Origin: Mytilus trossulus
Taxonomy: Eukaryota > Mollusca > Bivalvia > Mytilida > Mytilidae
NCBI RefSeq assembly: GCF_036588685.1
Contig: NC_086376.1
Span: forward strand, 14,833,911-14,897,910
Length of the DNA: 64,000 bases
Reading direction: 5' to 3'
Shown here: piece after piece, positions 32,741 to 43,969 of the stretch
How the letters are laid out: the number at the start of each line of letters is the position of its first letter
Position numbering within the stretch: the first letter of the stretch is position 1
Notes under the pieces: generated by a model
The model's database searches: none
Told to the model about the DNA's origin: nothing
What the model saw: only the letters and a program-made list of their open reading frames with translations
Translations under genes and position numbers: made by a program

Positions 32741-35208
32741 TTAATATTTTTCAGTTTCATCTATTTTCTGAACCCACCAGTGTTCAGTATGGGCGTACAG
32801 TTCGTTTCCAAATTGATTTCGAAAATAGTTACCCGGATTTCTAGGAACCTGAATCAATTGGCCATCCAAAAAGACTTTTGTTGGCTTTATTCCATTTGTT
32901 GCTAGTAATCCTGAAGTCAGAGTAGATTTCTCATACATTTCAAGTAACCAGTTTGTGCTATTTATAAGCAAACACCGCCATGGTTTACTAACAATTTTCA
33001 CTTTGTATTTTTCTTGAGATTAACGGCCCAAGCTGCTCCAGAGACAAAAAAATTGTTGATAGGAATTTAAAATCTGCATCCGTTTCCCAAGGAATGACTT
33101 TATTGAATTTTACAGGCCCAAGTATAGTCCCACCATCTGCCTCAAAAACAATATTATACCTCTCACAAAGTTTCACGATGAATTTGATCATATCAGTAAG
33201 TTCTCGTAGACAGCAAGGCGATGCCATGAAGCCTGTATTTAATTGGCATTTTTGTTTTTGATCTTTACAAACAACCTTGATGTCAACTTCGTCAGCAATT
33301 TTCAAACGGAAAAGATGCCATTTATTGGTAAAAAGTGACCAGCTAGTCGCTTCTGCTGACTTCTCTCGTTTTTCCACATAAAACATTGAGTCTGGACAAA
33401 CAACAGACTCAAACTTATTTTGTGAAATACGTAAAAAGAAATCATGAAAAACTGTTATAGCGGTCATGTTAGTGTCAAAATTATATTTTTTCAAAAGATT
33501 TGTCTTTAAAATAAATGGACCACTTATATAATCACAGAACACACATTCATGCAATGATTCGTCTTACCCCTTATGATACACTAACGAATAATTTGCATAT
33601 GAACTTTGATAACAAACTAATTTCTAAATGCCTTTTTGGTCACGTGATGCTCCGCCTGCTATAACAACGTCTAATGATTCTATTTCCCGAAATAATCGTT
33701 CTAGCCGAGCATCTATGATAAATGAAGTCACTTTTCTCGCAATAAGAGTGTACTCTGTTTTTACATTTTGTATAAGTAAGTTACAAAGTTTTCCTTCTGA
33801 ATCTGTTTGTGTATAATTGACAAAGATGAAATTGCTGTTTCGCTCTAACCTAGACACGTTTAAGCCTCGGTCACACCTTACCGGATAGCTCGAACGGACG
33901 CCTAACGGATAACTTTTTTTCAATCCGTTCATGTCCGTTATAAGACGTCCGTTCTTATCCGTTAGGCGTCCGTCCATATCCGTTGCATGTCCGTGAAGCG
34001 TCCGTTTTATCCGTTGACGTCCGTTTTGTCCGGTGGAAAATTTTGAGCATCTTCAAAAACTTGAACGGACGTCCAACGGATAAAATGTCCGTTGAATGGA
34101 CGTTCGGCGTCCGTTTTGTATGGTACTTGTCCGTTTTGTATCCGTTACGTGTCCGTTATGCATCTATTTGAGATCCGGTAGACCAATGCACCAACGGACG
34201 TCTACCGGACGCCTAACGGACGCCTAACGGATAAAACGGATGTGAAACGGACATTAACGGAGGGATAACGGATAAAACGGATGCCTACCGGATGTAAAAC
34301 GGACAAATGCCAATTGAAATTTCGCATGGTTTATTGCCTTTAATTTTTGAATGGTTTATTGCCTTTAATTATCAGATTATTTTGTTCATCCGTTTTATCT
34401 GTTACGCTTCCGTTAGGTGTCCGTTTATCCGGTACTCGTCCGTTGGATGTACGTTCGACGTCAGCTCTGTCCGGTACGTATCCGTTTCACGTACGTTCAA
34501 TGTCCGTTGTGTGTCCGTTGGGCATTCGTTACATGTCCGTTAGAACACCAACGGACTCCCAACGGATAAAAAATTTGTCAACGGATTATTTTTTTTTATC
34601 CGTTAGGCGTCCGTTCGGGCTATCCTGTAAGGTGTGTCCGAGGATTAACATTGTTAATTTTTCCAATTATAATTTTGATATTCTTATTGATTTTACATAC
34701 GCTTTCAATAGACGATTGTAAAGAGTGTTCCTCTGGTTTTAAAACGATAATTATTGTCACTAACTTAACTAAAGATGTCGAATATGAACATTTATCTGTT
34801 TTAAATCCTTTATCTAATTGATAAATGTCGTTACAAATATGTTTTGAAGTTTTTGTCTTTCGTTTTAACTTCTGTTCATTTATATTTGTTTTCTTTAGCA
34901 AATATTTCATAATTGACACTGCGTTATTAATGGCGTCTCTTGTTTTTGATCCTCGGACATGCATTTTAGCTTTTTGTATTGCCTTGAAAAGTTCAATTAG
35001 ATATCCTTTGATAATTGACGAGTCAATCCACAATTTGCCTGTTGTACTACCATCATTTATTTCGTCATTGCGATGAGTGTCATCCGTTTGTCTGATGGTC
35101 ACATTCAAGTCGCTGTATAATTTAGTATACAGAACATACAATAGATTGACATATATAAGACTGAACATGATATATCGTATAATACAGCCATCGTTGTGGT
35201 CAGTTAAG
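32741..35208 (-). pseudogene. LicD/fukutin-related-protein-like transferase gene, disrupted
   Basis: The minus-strand coding remnant reads in order. A type II anchor (M-F-S-L-I-Y-V-N-L-L-Y-V-L, ATG at 35168) is followed by a glycosyltransferase-like region (35100-33555). The LicD/nucleotidyltransferase-like domain has E-A-D-G-G-T-I-L-G and I-P-W-E-T-D-A-D (about 33140-33080). The end, V-P-R-N-P-G-N-Y-F-R-N and H-T-E-H-W, is typical of FKRP-type proteins. FKRP and fukutin transfer ribitol phosphate to alpha-dystroglycan in the Golgi; invertebrate relatives are mostly uncharacterised. Lesions are TAG at 33624-33626 and TAA at 33564-33566 (both in the main frame), a frameshift near 33000, and a 781-bp element at 33864-34644. 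The LicD part also looks short between T-D-A-D and the C-terminal block. A splice-acceptor-like TTTTTTTTCAG lies just upstream at about 35211. The family call is strong, the gene is almost certainly dead. Confidence 0.82.
33864..34644. mobile_element. 781-bp MITE-like element with TTAA flanks and about 49-bp inverted ends
   Basis: TTAA stands at 33860-33863 and 34645-34648. The left end (33864-33912) and the reverse complement of the right end (34596-34644) share CCTCGG, CACACCTTA, GGATAGC and CGAACGGACGCCTAACGGAT with about five mismatches. TTAA target duplication is characteristic of the piggyBac superfamily. No transposase is present, so it would be non-autonomous. The interior is almost wholly built from TCCGTT/AACGGA words (GTCCGTTTTATCCG, GCCTAACGGATAAAAC) in both orientations. 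It splits the LicD-like gene between its anchor region and its transferase region. Confidence 0.85.
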
Positions 35209-35700
35209 ACCTGAAAAAAATAATCTTATAGCAAAATGAATATGCCAAAAAATATTTAAATAGTATTCCGAAATCATACATCTGCAATGCATTGAGGATA
35301 ATAACATTACGACCAACTGTAACATTGTTCGATCTGAAGAAGATCTTATAAGAAATCGATTAATATCAACCTATACATGCTAAATGTCTGTGCTTAGTGC
35401 GTTAACTTATGATCGAGGTACCTTTGATAACTATTTATGACAATGATTACAATAAACCAATCTTTCAATGTTACCACTGTCGTACTTTCTTAACACAAAA
35501 TAAAACGTACATCAATTAATGTAATCTTTAACAACTAAATGTTTTTTTTTTAATTCCAAAGACTTGACATTTGATAACATTTTAATTGCAAAATTTCTCA
35601 TTAACACACATTTTGTGTTTTATGTTAGATATGCTAATTAAAATTACCTGTTATAATAGGCCAATAGAACATTAGAAAACTCGAGACTCATACATTATAG
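35209..35700. other. Gene-free stretch upstream of the LicD-like gene
   Basis: AT-rich. The possible acceptor at 35211-35225 (minus strand) suggests that an upstream exon exists, but none is recognisable. Confidence 0.45.
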
Positions 35701-35842
35701 GTTATATGGTTTGCTACTGACCCCCCTACGGATCCATAGAGGGTAAGTATAATCCATAGGGGGTGAGGCCGTAGGGCAAGTCCCCTATGGATTTTATTTA
35801 CCCTCTATGGATCCGCAGAGGGTCAGTAGTTAACCGTATAAC
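35701..35842. repeat. Long hairpin (palindromic foldback element)
   Basis: The left arm 35701-35763 pairs with the right arm 35782-35842 with a few mismatches. It has CTACTGACCC, GGATCCATAGAGGGTAA and AATCCATAGGGG against CCCCTATGGATT, TTACCCTCTATGGATCC and GGGTCAGTAG. The loop is about 18 bases. It has no coding capacity. A foldback or MITE-type element is the likeliest origin. No clear target-site duplication is visible. Confidence 0.9.
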
Positions 35843-36225
35843 GAATTTATCGCACGCTAGACTTTTTCTGCTTCGTTTTGTTGAAAAATAAACAATGAAA
35901 CACAACAACATTAATAGATGAAGTCACCATTAACGCGTCATGAACCCCGTATGAAATTTCCAAACCCATTCAGTCGCGTAGGGGGTCACCACGTGACGGC
36001 GTTAAACCAATCACAACGTGATAATTTAACGGCGGTGTGATAAACAGACATATCGAAAACAGAAAAAAAAATGTTACAATTGTAACTGCACTTTGTTTGT
36101 ATCCCCTTTTTTTAGAGATACTTACCTTATTTGATGAATTACTTATTTTAATGGAGTAGGGGAGATTTTCACTTTCATACACTGTGTGCAAAATAAGTAT
36201 TAAATAAACTAATCATAGATACCAG
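35843..36225. other. Gene-free stretch
   Basis: No supported feature. Confidence 0.45.
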
Positions 36226-36227
36226 GA

Positions 36228-36400
36228 TTAAAATTTCATATAACGCTAGATGCGCGTTTCGTCTACAAATGACTCATCGATGACGCTCGAATCCAAAACG
36301 TTGAAAAGGCCAAATAAAGCATAAGAATGAAATTGAAGAGCATTGAGGTACAAACATCCTAAAAGATTTGCCAAAGACACCTAAGGTAATCTGTTCATAA
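36228..36400 (+). repeat. Interspersed repeat with GCTAGATGCGCGTTTCGTC
   Basis: Contains CGCTAGATGCGCGTTTCGTC, CATCGATGACGCTCG, GAAGAGCATTGAGG and CCAAAGACACCTAAGGTAAT. I recognise this order as a widespread bivalve repeat; the class is not known to me. Confidence 0.55.
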
Positions 36401-37734
36401 AAGACAAGTAGCTATCAATATTTTGAGGCCACATATAATATCAGAGACTCGAACAAAGTCTCGGAGGAATTGTCTTTATTAGAATAACTGAAATGCAGCT
36501 ACAAATACATTTATACTTTATTAATTTATAAATCATATAAATTAACTATAAATATAAGAAGATATATATAAATATTATTCACAATGTATTTCACAAAACA
36601 TTATGTGTTTACATTCACATTTTTGTATTGATATATTTCTATTTACAGGCGTTTAACATCAGAATCATAGTAAGTATAGAACACCAAATCAAAAGAAATG
36701 ATGCCATTTCATATGGCTTACATACTATTTGATCTATCGTAGCTGCTTTACTTGTTTACAAGCTTATATATATAGGAAGATGTGATGTGAGTGCCAATGA
36801 GACAACTATCCATCCAAAAAACAATTTAAAAAAGTACACCATTATAGGTCAATGTAAGGTAATGTCAATTATAAGTTTGATTTATAGCATGTCATGCATT
36901 ATTTTCTTTTTTATATGCGTTTGTTCGTGGTAGCCAAATACTATACACAGTTATAGTTATATTGTATACTAAGCTTTTCACCTTTTTACCATTTTGCATT
37001 TATGGTCTGCTTTTATTCTTCTGCTTTTTTCAGTTTAAACATATTTTATTGTTCAAAACAAATGGATTAGACACAAGATTTTCTGCTTCTTTCGTTCTGC
37101 TTTTTTATAATTGGAAATGCATGTATTTATATGTTGCATTATGTATTGTAGTTTATAAGATCATCTTTTTTAAAAGATGTGTAAATAAACTCTTGGAGAA
37201 TAGATACATAGCTTTTGTTTTAATATAATAAGTTTGGTAGCTCAAGATGACGGCAATATTTCCCATATTTATTTAAAATACTGTACCGTTATATAAAATC
37301 AATTGCTAGTAGATGGACAATAAAGGCATCAGTAGTATACCGCTGTTGAAAATTCAAGAATCGATTGAGAGAGAAAAAATCAGGGTTAATAAAAAACTAT
37401 GTTCATATGCATCAATTCCATTCAGGGGAAAAGTCACTGAGCTTTGAAGGTTAATTAACAGGTTAGCAGGTAAGTTATATGTAACTAGCCTGTAAATTGT
37501 AGGTAAATTGGACAGGTAATGCATCAAATTAAAATAAGTTGGTTTTTTTTGTAAAAAGAAAACTGTGAAATGTAAATGCAAAGAACACTGAATTAAACTA
37601 AAATCATACAATGTATTGGTAGAAAGCGATATGCAAGTTTACGTCTGATCTTCTGATTTCTATGAATTAGTACATTCATGTGAAAAATAAGTTTGCTCAT
37701 TATTATTTAAATCATAAAATTCTAAAATCTATTT
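36401..37734. other. Gene-free stretch with a repeat fragment
   Basis: Positions 36770-36860 (GTGAGTGCCAATGAGACAAC) are a fragment of the 254-bp repeat family. The remaining open frames are hydrophobic, AT-driven and unlike any family. Confidence 0.5.
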
Positions 37735-37977
37735 ATTACTTCTAAAAGAGGGACGAAAGATACCAAAGGGACAGTCAAACTCATAAATCTAAAACAACTG
37801 ACAACGCCATGGCTAAAATCAAAAAAGGCAAACAGAAAAACAATAGTACACATGACACAACATAGAAAACTAAAGAATAAACAACAGGAACCCCACCAAA
37901 AACTAGGGGTGATCGCAGGTGCTCCGGAAGGGTAAGCAGATCCTGTTCCACATGTGACACCCGTCGTGTCTAAACTG
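37735..37977 (+). repeat. Interspersed repeat fragment (GGTAAGCAGATC family)
   Basis: The order CAGTCAAACTCATAAATC, AACGCCATGGCTAAAATC, GGTGCTCCGGAAGGGTAAGC and ACATGTGACACCCGTCG matches the start of the repeat at 31435-32250. Confidence 0.6.
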
Positions 37978-38390
37978 TTGAGCAAGTTATCTTGCAATTC
38001 TTCATTTGAATATTTGTTCTCGCTATATTTTCCCCGAAACAGCTCTATTGAACCCTTTGAGAGTAAAACAACTTTACAAAATTTGATTTGTGCCAATAGT
38101 GCCTCTCTAATTATTTCTCCTTTCAATGTACATATTTATTGTTTTATTTGAGATTATCCCAGACACAACCAAATTTTAGAATTTCTCAATTCAAAGACAC
38201 GTTTCTGACAAAAAGTTTCTGGGCACTTTCAAGAGCTGCATGCCTCTCAGTAACATGTGAATTGCATAGCCATTCGGAGAGTGTGTTTCTTGTCCACATT
38301 TGCAATAAGAAGTTCCTGTATGAAGTAAGCCTTATAATATTGAAGGAACAAGTCGACAAGAAGAGGGACACAATTCGTTCCATTTGAAAG
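37978..38390 (-). pseudogene. Unrecognised minus-strand coding remnant
   Basis: Two adjacent minus-strand open stretches have balanced composition. One ends at 38383 and begins MERIVSLFLST. The other begins at 38126 with MKGEIIREALLAQ and runs into the neighbouring repeat. They are in different frames and separated by stops. I cannot name a family. They may be parts of one decayed gene or element truncated by the repeat at 37735-37977. Confidence that this was ever coding is low. Confidence 0.25.
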
Positions 38391-38694
38391 TCGACAGTCT
38401 GTTACAAAGCACGTCCTTCAAACGTAACAAATATGTTTTATATCTACGTTGGTATTTTTTTATATACAAATATGTATAGCCCGTTTAATATGTGAAAAAA
38501 TAAATATCAGTTTAGATTGTCCAAACATTATTTGAAAACCTGTTTGAGCTGTGTCTGCCAGCCTGTACGACATACAGACATGTATGAACAGAATGCATAC
38601 TGTACATTTTCAGGAACTTTTATGTTTTTACAATGACAATTAACAAGTATAATAAACAGCAGACACTCGGATTAATTATACATGGGATTAAGTA
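38391..38694. other. Upstream region of the C1q gene
   Basis: AT-rich, with no clear core promoter motif at a convincing distance. Confidence 0.4.
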
Positions 38695-39201
38695 ATGCTT
38701 ATTTTATCATGCATAATAATTTTTTTGCGCTCATGTTCATATTTAAATTATACAGTTTTAAATATTTTAACAGCTGCATTTACGGTCGCATTACATAGAG
38801 GTGATAAAATTTACCAGCAAGATAGTATCATTAAATACAGCGTAGTCATTGATAATGTTGGAAATGCATACGACCCCTCTACGGGTATCTTTACTGTACC
38901 AATGGACGGTATTTACTCGGTGTCTATTAGCATGATGTCAGGCCATGTAACCCCTCACACTACGCTAAGGAAGAACGGAGCAATTTTGGTGTGGTTATAC
39001 ACTAATAAAAACAATAATATGGCATCCCAAACTATCAACATGCATATGTTAGCAAATGACAGGATTTGGGTACAAATGAATATCAAGACGTCGAATCTAT
39101 TTGATGTTTATAACACTTTTAGTGCAGTGTTACGTTCATGCTGCCAAATACAAAATGATGATATTGATTTTACTGATGTAATAATAGATGATCCTAAATA
39201 G
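38695..39201 (+). CDS. C1q-domain-containing protein
   Basis: A 168-codon frame from ATG 38695. Residues about 27-149 form a C1q (TNF-like jelly roll) domain: A-A-F-T-V-A-L-H at the start, then G-N-A-Y-D-P-S-T-G-I-F-T-V-P, D-G-I-Y-S-V-S, L-R-K-N-G, N-D-R-I-W-V-Q and Y-N-T-F-S-A-V-L. C1q-domain proteins are secreted lectin-like recognition molecules, greatly expanded in bivalves, where many act in innate immunity. There is no collagen stretch, so it would be of the globular, C1q-like type. The first 26 residues are hydrophobic and could be a signal peptide. They may instead be intron read-through, because TTTTAACAG just before the domain (about 38776) looks like a splice acceptor. The C-terminal tail is acidic. 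The neighbouring LicD-like gene is unrelated. Confidence 0.85.
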   Translation: MLILSCIIIFLRSCSYLNYTVLNILTAAFTVALHRGDKIYQQDSIIKYSVVIDNVGNAYDPSTGIFTVPMDGIYSVSISMMSGHVTPHTTLRKNGAILVWLYTNKNNNMASQTINMHMLANDRIWVQMNIKTSNLFDVYNTFSAVLRSCCQIQNDDIDFTDVIIDDPK

Positions 39202-39890
39202 TCATTAAGTTTGACATTTTGTTAAAGGTAGTCTTGTTTTAAGCAATAGAAATAAGTTGTTATTGTTAGTCTTATTTAAGAAGTAATAATCTTACAAAGG
39301 CATTCAATTTTTTTTTAACGACCTTATACCTTATACCTAAAATTGCATTCGACTTTTTTTTTTAAATATCATAATACTTCTACTATGACTTCAACATGAC
39401 GATACATATCAATCTAAACGAATATTAAGTGGAGTATGGGTCAAATGTCAATGAGACAACTAAAACGACACACACAATCGATTGGTGTTATCATTATAAT
39501 TTTTTTAATTAATTAATTGATAGTTGAATTAACCTTAAAAAAAAACAAAAAACATAAAGACAAATTACGATACCAACATGACAGTTTGATGTGAATATTT
39601 CCTGCTTTGTATTTAATCTTGTGATTAGTCTTTTTTAAAGCATGTTTGCAAATTCAAATTTTGCAGCTTATCTACTTATAATATGATACTTGCATTTGCT
39701 TTGCGTAAAAACATGTTGTTTGTCTATTGTTTTCTTCTCTTGCTTGACATCGAAACCACATTCGTAGAAACCAAAAACAAGCACATGCAGAATATAAAAA
39801 ACAATTGTTCAGAAAACAATTGAAGGTCTTCCCACATCAAAGAAATTTTTATAAGTTTCTTAGACTGATGCGATAAATAATTGTTTTTCA
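39202..39890. other. Gene-free stretch
   Basis: AT-rich. A fragment GGTCAAATGTCAATGAGACA near 39437 is related to the 254-bp repeat family. Confidence 0.5.
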
Positions 39891-39894
39891 TATG

Positions 39895-40210
39895 CTTTAA
39901 AGTGAACTAAAGGAGATAACGTGCTACTTCCAGTGAAATGTTACTTCCGGTTTCATAAGATAGCTTCTTCCAAACTGATTCCAAAAATATATAGTTTTAT
40001 ATACTTTTGCCTTTAAACCCGGATATGATTGACCACTTCCGGTTTACAGAAAGTCATTTCTAGTCTTAAGTGATAAGTAAATGTATATAAATTACAGACT
40101 ATATAAATTCTAAGTACTTTTATATTTAAAAAGTACGAAAAAAAGCTATTTCGGGTTTTCTAAAGGTCACTTCCGGTTGTCCTTTTTCTAGGTAATATGT
40201 CACTTAACCT
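39895..40210 (-). repeat. CCGGAAGT-rich interspersed repeat (inverted copy)
   Basis: CACTTCCGGTT and ACTTCCGGT words near 39943, 40035 and 40170 alternate with TTCCAAAAATATATAG. On the minus strand the order is as in 28690-29050. Confidence 0.6.
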
Positions 40211-41016
40211 TTTGTTAAAGATCATAAGGCTTTATAATGCAAAGTTAATAAGTTAAAGTAATGATAATCAATTAACCTTCTAATTAGACATTTCATGGGC
40301 ACTAACTCCTATAAGATGCCATTTGATTAGTTCAGACCAAATGTAACATATCTTCATTACAATTTAGCAAACATTTTGCACTTGTTTTTTTTAAATATAT
40401 CTTTTAAAGTGTTTGAGAAAATGAAGAAAAAAAAAGGAAAGTCAAAATTTAGAATTTGACCTTGACCTTTGACCTTGACCTCATTTTCTGGGTTAGGACC
40501 CAGGGACCTCAGGTAAAAAGGTTCAAGGGTTATATGGTTAAAGGTTTATGAGTTAAAAAAAACCATACCAACAAATTTATTTTGTTAAGGTAGATAACTC
40601 CTATAAAATTTCGATCCAAATTAGCCAAAAATTCATGAGGATGTAACGAACAATTTAGAAAAAGAATTTTGTCAATATCTTATTTTGTTACGAAGGAGAT
40701 GCACTCACTTGATAAACAGTGAATAGGGGGATAACTCTTACAAAGTAAATGGTTCGTGTGAAATTTAAAAGCGTATAAACTATACGATACAATATGAAAA
40801 ATATCTAAGTGACATCTTGCGAAACAAAAATTTCAGAATGTGGCGGGAAAAAAATAAATAATAATCAGAACCAATACAATAGGTCTATCAACAGAGAAGT
40901 CGAAGGACCTATTAATGACATTGTTGTTTTTGATATCGATTAAGTATCAAGCATACCGGCCAATTTTGTATCAACAAATTCAATATTATATGAAATGAAA
41001 ATAAAATAACAATTTT
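40211..41016. other. Gene-free stretch with TGACCTTGACC words
   Basis: A short run near 40455-40490 repeats TGACCTTGACC/TTTGACC. No gene is supported. Confidence 0.5.
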
Positions 41017-41333
41017 ACGCTTACAAAACTTGGTTTTAGTTCATCGGTAATATGAATGCAGTTTTTGATAATTCATTGATAAATTGACGTGGACTGACAT
41101 GAACATGGCAAAATGTAAAGTCGTTGCAATGATTCATGATGGCAATACTTAATATTTTAGAACAGTAAGAAAACAAGTTTATACCTTACAAAACTTTGTC
41201 AAAGTTGTTGGGTTTTATGAATGTGGTATGGATAATTCATTGATAAATTGACGTGGACTGACATGAACATGTGAAAATGTCAAGTCGTTACACTGATTTA
41301 TGATGACAATGCCTAATATTTTAGAATATTAAG
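41017..41333 (+). repeat. Two-unit direct repeat of about 155 bp
   Basis: 41017-41170 and 41183-41333 share TAATTCATTGATAAATTGAC, GTGGACTGACATGAACATG, AAGTCGTT and CTAATATTTTAGAA. They are moderately diverged and non-coding. Confidence 0.8.
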
Positions 41334-42331
41334 ACCTGTCTATGATCTAGAAAATATCAGAAGTGAGATAAGAGAAAAAATAAACGAATTGCCAATAGAT
41401 AAAAATGTTCCTGCACTGTCAATCCTCTAATTTCATATATCGGTTATGTAAAACCAGATCCAGTTCCGTCCCAAAAATGCGGGAAACACATCATTTAGAA
41501 GAGGAACACAACGGAACAATAGAAACACTGAAATGCAACAAAACAGACGCCAACATACATAGACAGAGATAGCTTATGACAACTGCCATTTTCCTGACTG
41601 GATACATAAACCAAATGGAGAACGATACAAAATTGACTTTAAAACTACTAAGTTGAACATAAATTGAAAATTGAAGGATAAAGAGAAAAATATAGGCAAT
41701 GCAGACCATGGTTTACCTATCAACTGATACATTGTAAAGTATATTAAATAGTTGTATAAATGATTTAACATATAATCAGTAGAACTATCAGACAATTCAG
41801 TTTTACGTTGCTTAAAATTTATATAATGGTTTCGAGAAATATTTATTTGCATTCGATTTCAGCATCGGTTGCGTTTCGGAGAAAAGATGGACAAGGCAAA
41901 TATCTTATTTTGTAGAGCTGTGTACACTCTGCTTTGTGACAAGTTGCAATTAAACAACTGACATTTTTTTTGATAAATACGGAATATAGAAATTTGTAAA
42001 AAGATTGCAAATAAGTGTTCAGAAAAGGGATCGTCAAACCAGTAGCAATATATCGTTGTATCGACCTCATACAAAGGCTATATTTGTATAATATCAATTA
42101 AACTATTTAGGCGGTAGTTCGGATCATAAGTTTTTAATTGTTGTATGCTGTGTTGACCTTTAAGAAGAATTGTTTTAAAATCTTTTAATATTGCTACTGG
42201 TTTGACGAAGTCCGAGGTCGATATACCTCTTTGGGTCGATATATCCTGTATTGACCTCATAGAAAGGCTATATTTGTTATATTATTAATTTCAGACCATT
42301 ATGCATATTTGTATCAAAATAGTCATTAATA
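41334..42331. other. Gene-free stretch with a repeat fragment
   Basis: 41565-41720 resembles the repeat at 30950-31270. Minus-strand open frames here are AT-driven and unlike known proteins. Confidence 0.45.
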
Positions 42332-42528
42332 GTCATTAGACCGTTGGTTTTCACGTTTGAATGGTTTTACACTAGTAATTTTGGGGCCCTTTATAGCTTG
42401 TTGTTCGGTGTGAGCCAAGGCTCCGTGTTGAAGGCCGTACTTTAACCTATAATGGTTTAATTTTTAAATTGTTATTTGGATGGAGAGTTGTCTCATTGGC
42501 ACTCACACCACATCTTCCTATATCTATT
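42332..42528 (-). repeat. 254-bp repeat family member (reverse)
   Basis: In plus-strand order, AGACCGTTGGTTTTC, GGGGCCCTTTATAGC, GTGAGCCAAGGCTCC and GTTGTCTCATTGGCACTCAC are the reverse complement of the insert at 3104-3357. Confidence 0.85.
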
Positions 42529-43969
42529 TGATTTTGTTTGAATTTTATAGATATCATAGTGTCTGATGACAATAACAACATATTAGTTGTTATTTTTTTA
42601 TACTTTTTTTGTTTGTTTGACATCTTATGTATTTGAAGATTTTTTTTCGTCAAATAATCGATCACAATTAAATATCATTTCTTTCAAAACATTTAACGAT
42701 ATCATGAAATTCATTACATGACGTCACAAATTAAATCGGGTTTTAGATATTCTAAAAATAACCGTGCAATATGCTCTGTGCAATATGCTTTTTGCTATCC
42801 GCCGTTTTTCTCTACCTTCGAAAATATAGTTTAACATGTGACTATCCCTAAACGAATCAAATTTGTTAAAATATACGAATTAATAATATACGGATCTATA
42901 GTCAGAGTTATGCGGATGGTTACGGTGATGATTGTGTTAATTATCATTTTGTCTGTAGATATGACATACATTTTGACTTTCATTTACCATAACGACCTGA
43001 TGGTTTCATAGTTAATATGTATCAACAATCGATTAAGTTAGAAATGTTGGTTTGATAATTTTATAATGACGAGTCACTAATGTTCAATGTCGGATGACTA
43101 ATATTGCAAGTTTACAAGAATGATAAACATAAAGTGTAATGAGAATGTTTTACTATACTAAATTCACACCTAGATGTCAATGTGACACAAGGTTACCGTA
43201 CGGATAATTATAGATTATCGTTGGTCATCTCAACAATATTAATCTTCTCGCTTGAGCCGGTACATCGAAGGTGAGAAAAGCAATCGAGATAAAAATTAAT
43301 GATAATATGGTTATCGCTTTTTTACCTATGAAGACGTTGTTAATTATATCGACAACGCACGTGCTCCCTTAGTTTAAAGTGATACATTTTCAGATCACTC
43401 GACTCCGCTGAGAAATGATATTATTAGTCAGTGAGATCAAAGGAAAATTTCGTAACATAGCGATTATGATATTTAACACTACATTGATACATTATGAAAG
43501 CGGCAAACTAAAAATGTGTATTTTAGTTAAAACAGGCGAATGTCTAGTGAGGAAGCAGAAACTTATTACCAATGTGCCAGGAGTCGAAACTGGAAGTAAA
43601 ATTTAACTGTCTCGTCTGTGTTTTGGTAAAATGATTTTTGTATCGCTCCACTGTTGCGTTGTTGTTCTATTGTCAATTTCGAATATTTGTTTCTTTTTTC
43701 TGCTTATGTTCTTTGTTTAAAGAACGTCTGTTTGATATTTCCTTTTTTTGTAGAAAAAAATTTGTGTTTTCAAAGAGATTATAATAATATTACAATGTTG
43801 ACCATTTTGACTGCTTTACCCAATTTCAAGAATTTATTTGGACATGCTCACATATGGTCGGTTTCTTTTCCTCATATATGTCTGTCATTTAAATGAAATT
43901 ATATTCGACTTGACGAGTCACTAATATTCAATTTCGCATGGCAAATATTGCAAGTTAACAAAAGTGATA
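42529..43969. other. Gene-free stretch
   Basis: AT-rich with short open frames only. TGACGAGTCACTAAT...TCAATnTCG occurs twice (about 43068 and 43912), which suggests another short dispersed repeat. Confidence 0.45.

Noticed and set aside
32741-35208. Intact LicD gene with introns at the stop codons
   Set aside because: The frame reads sensibly through both stops. The GTAAG near 33565 is donor-like, but no acceptor follows that would keep the frame, so stops are more likely lesions. Transcripts could overturn this.
36962-37228. 88-codon hydrophobic frame suggestive of a membrane protein
   Set aside because: The hydrophobicity follows from T-rich DNA. No conserved motif and no start context.
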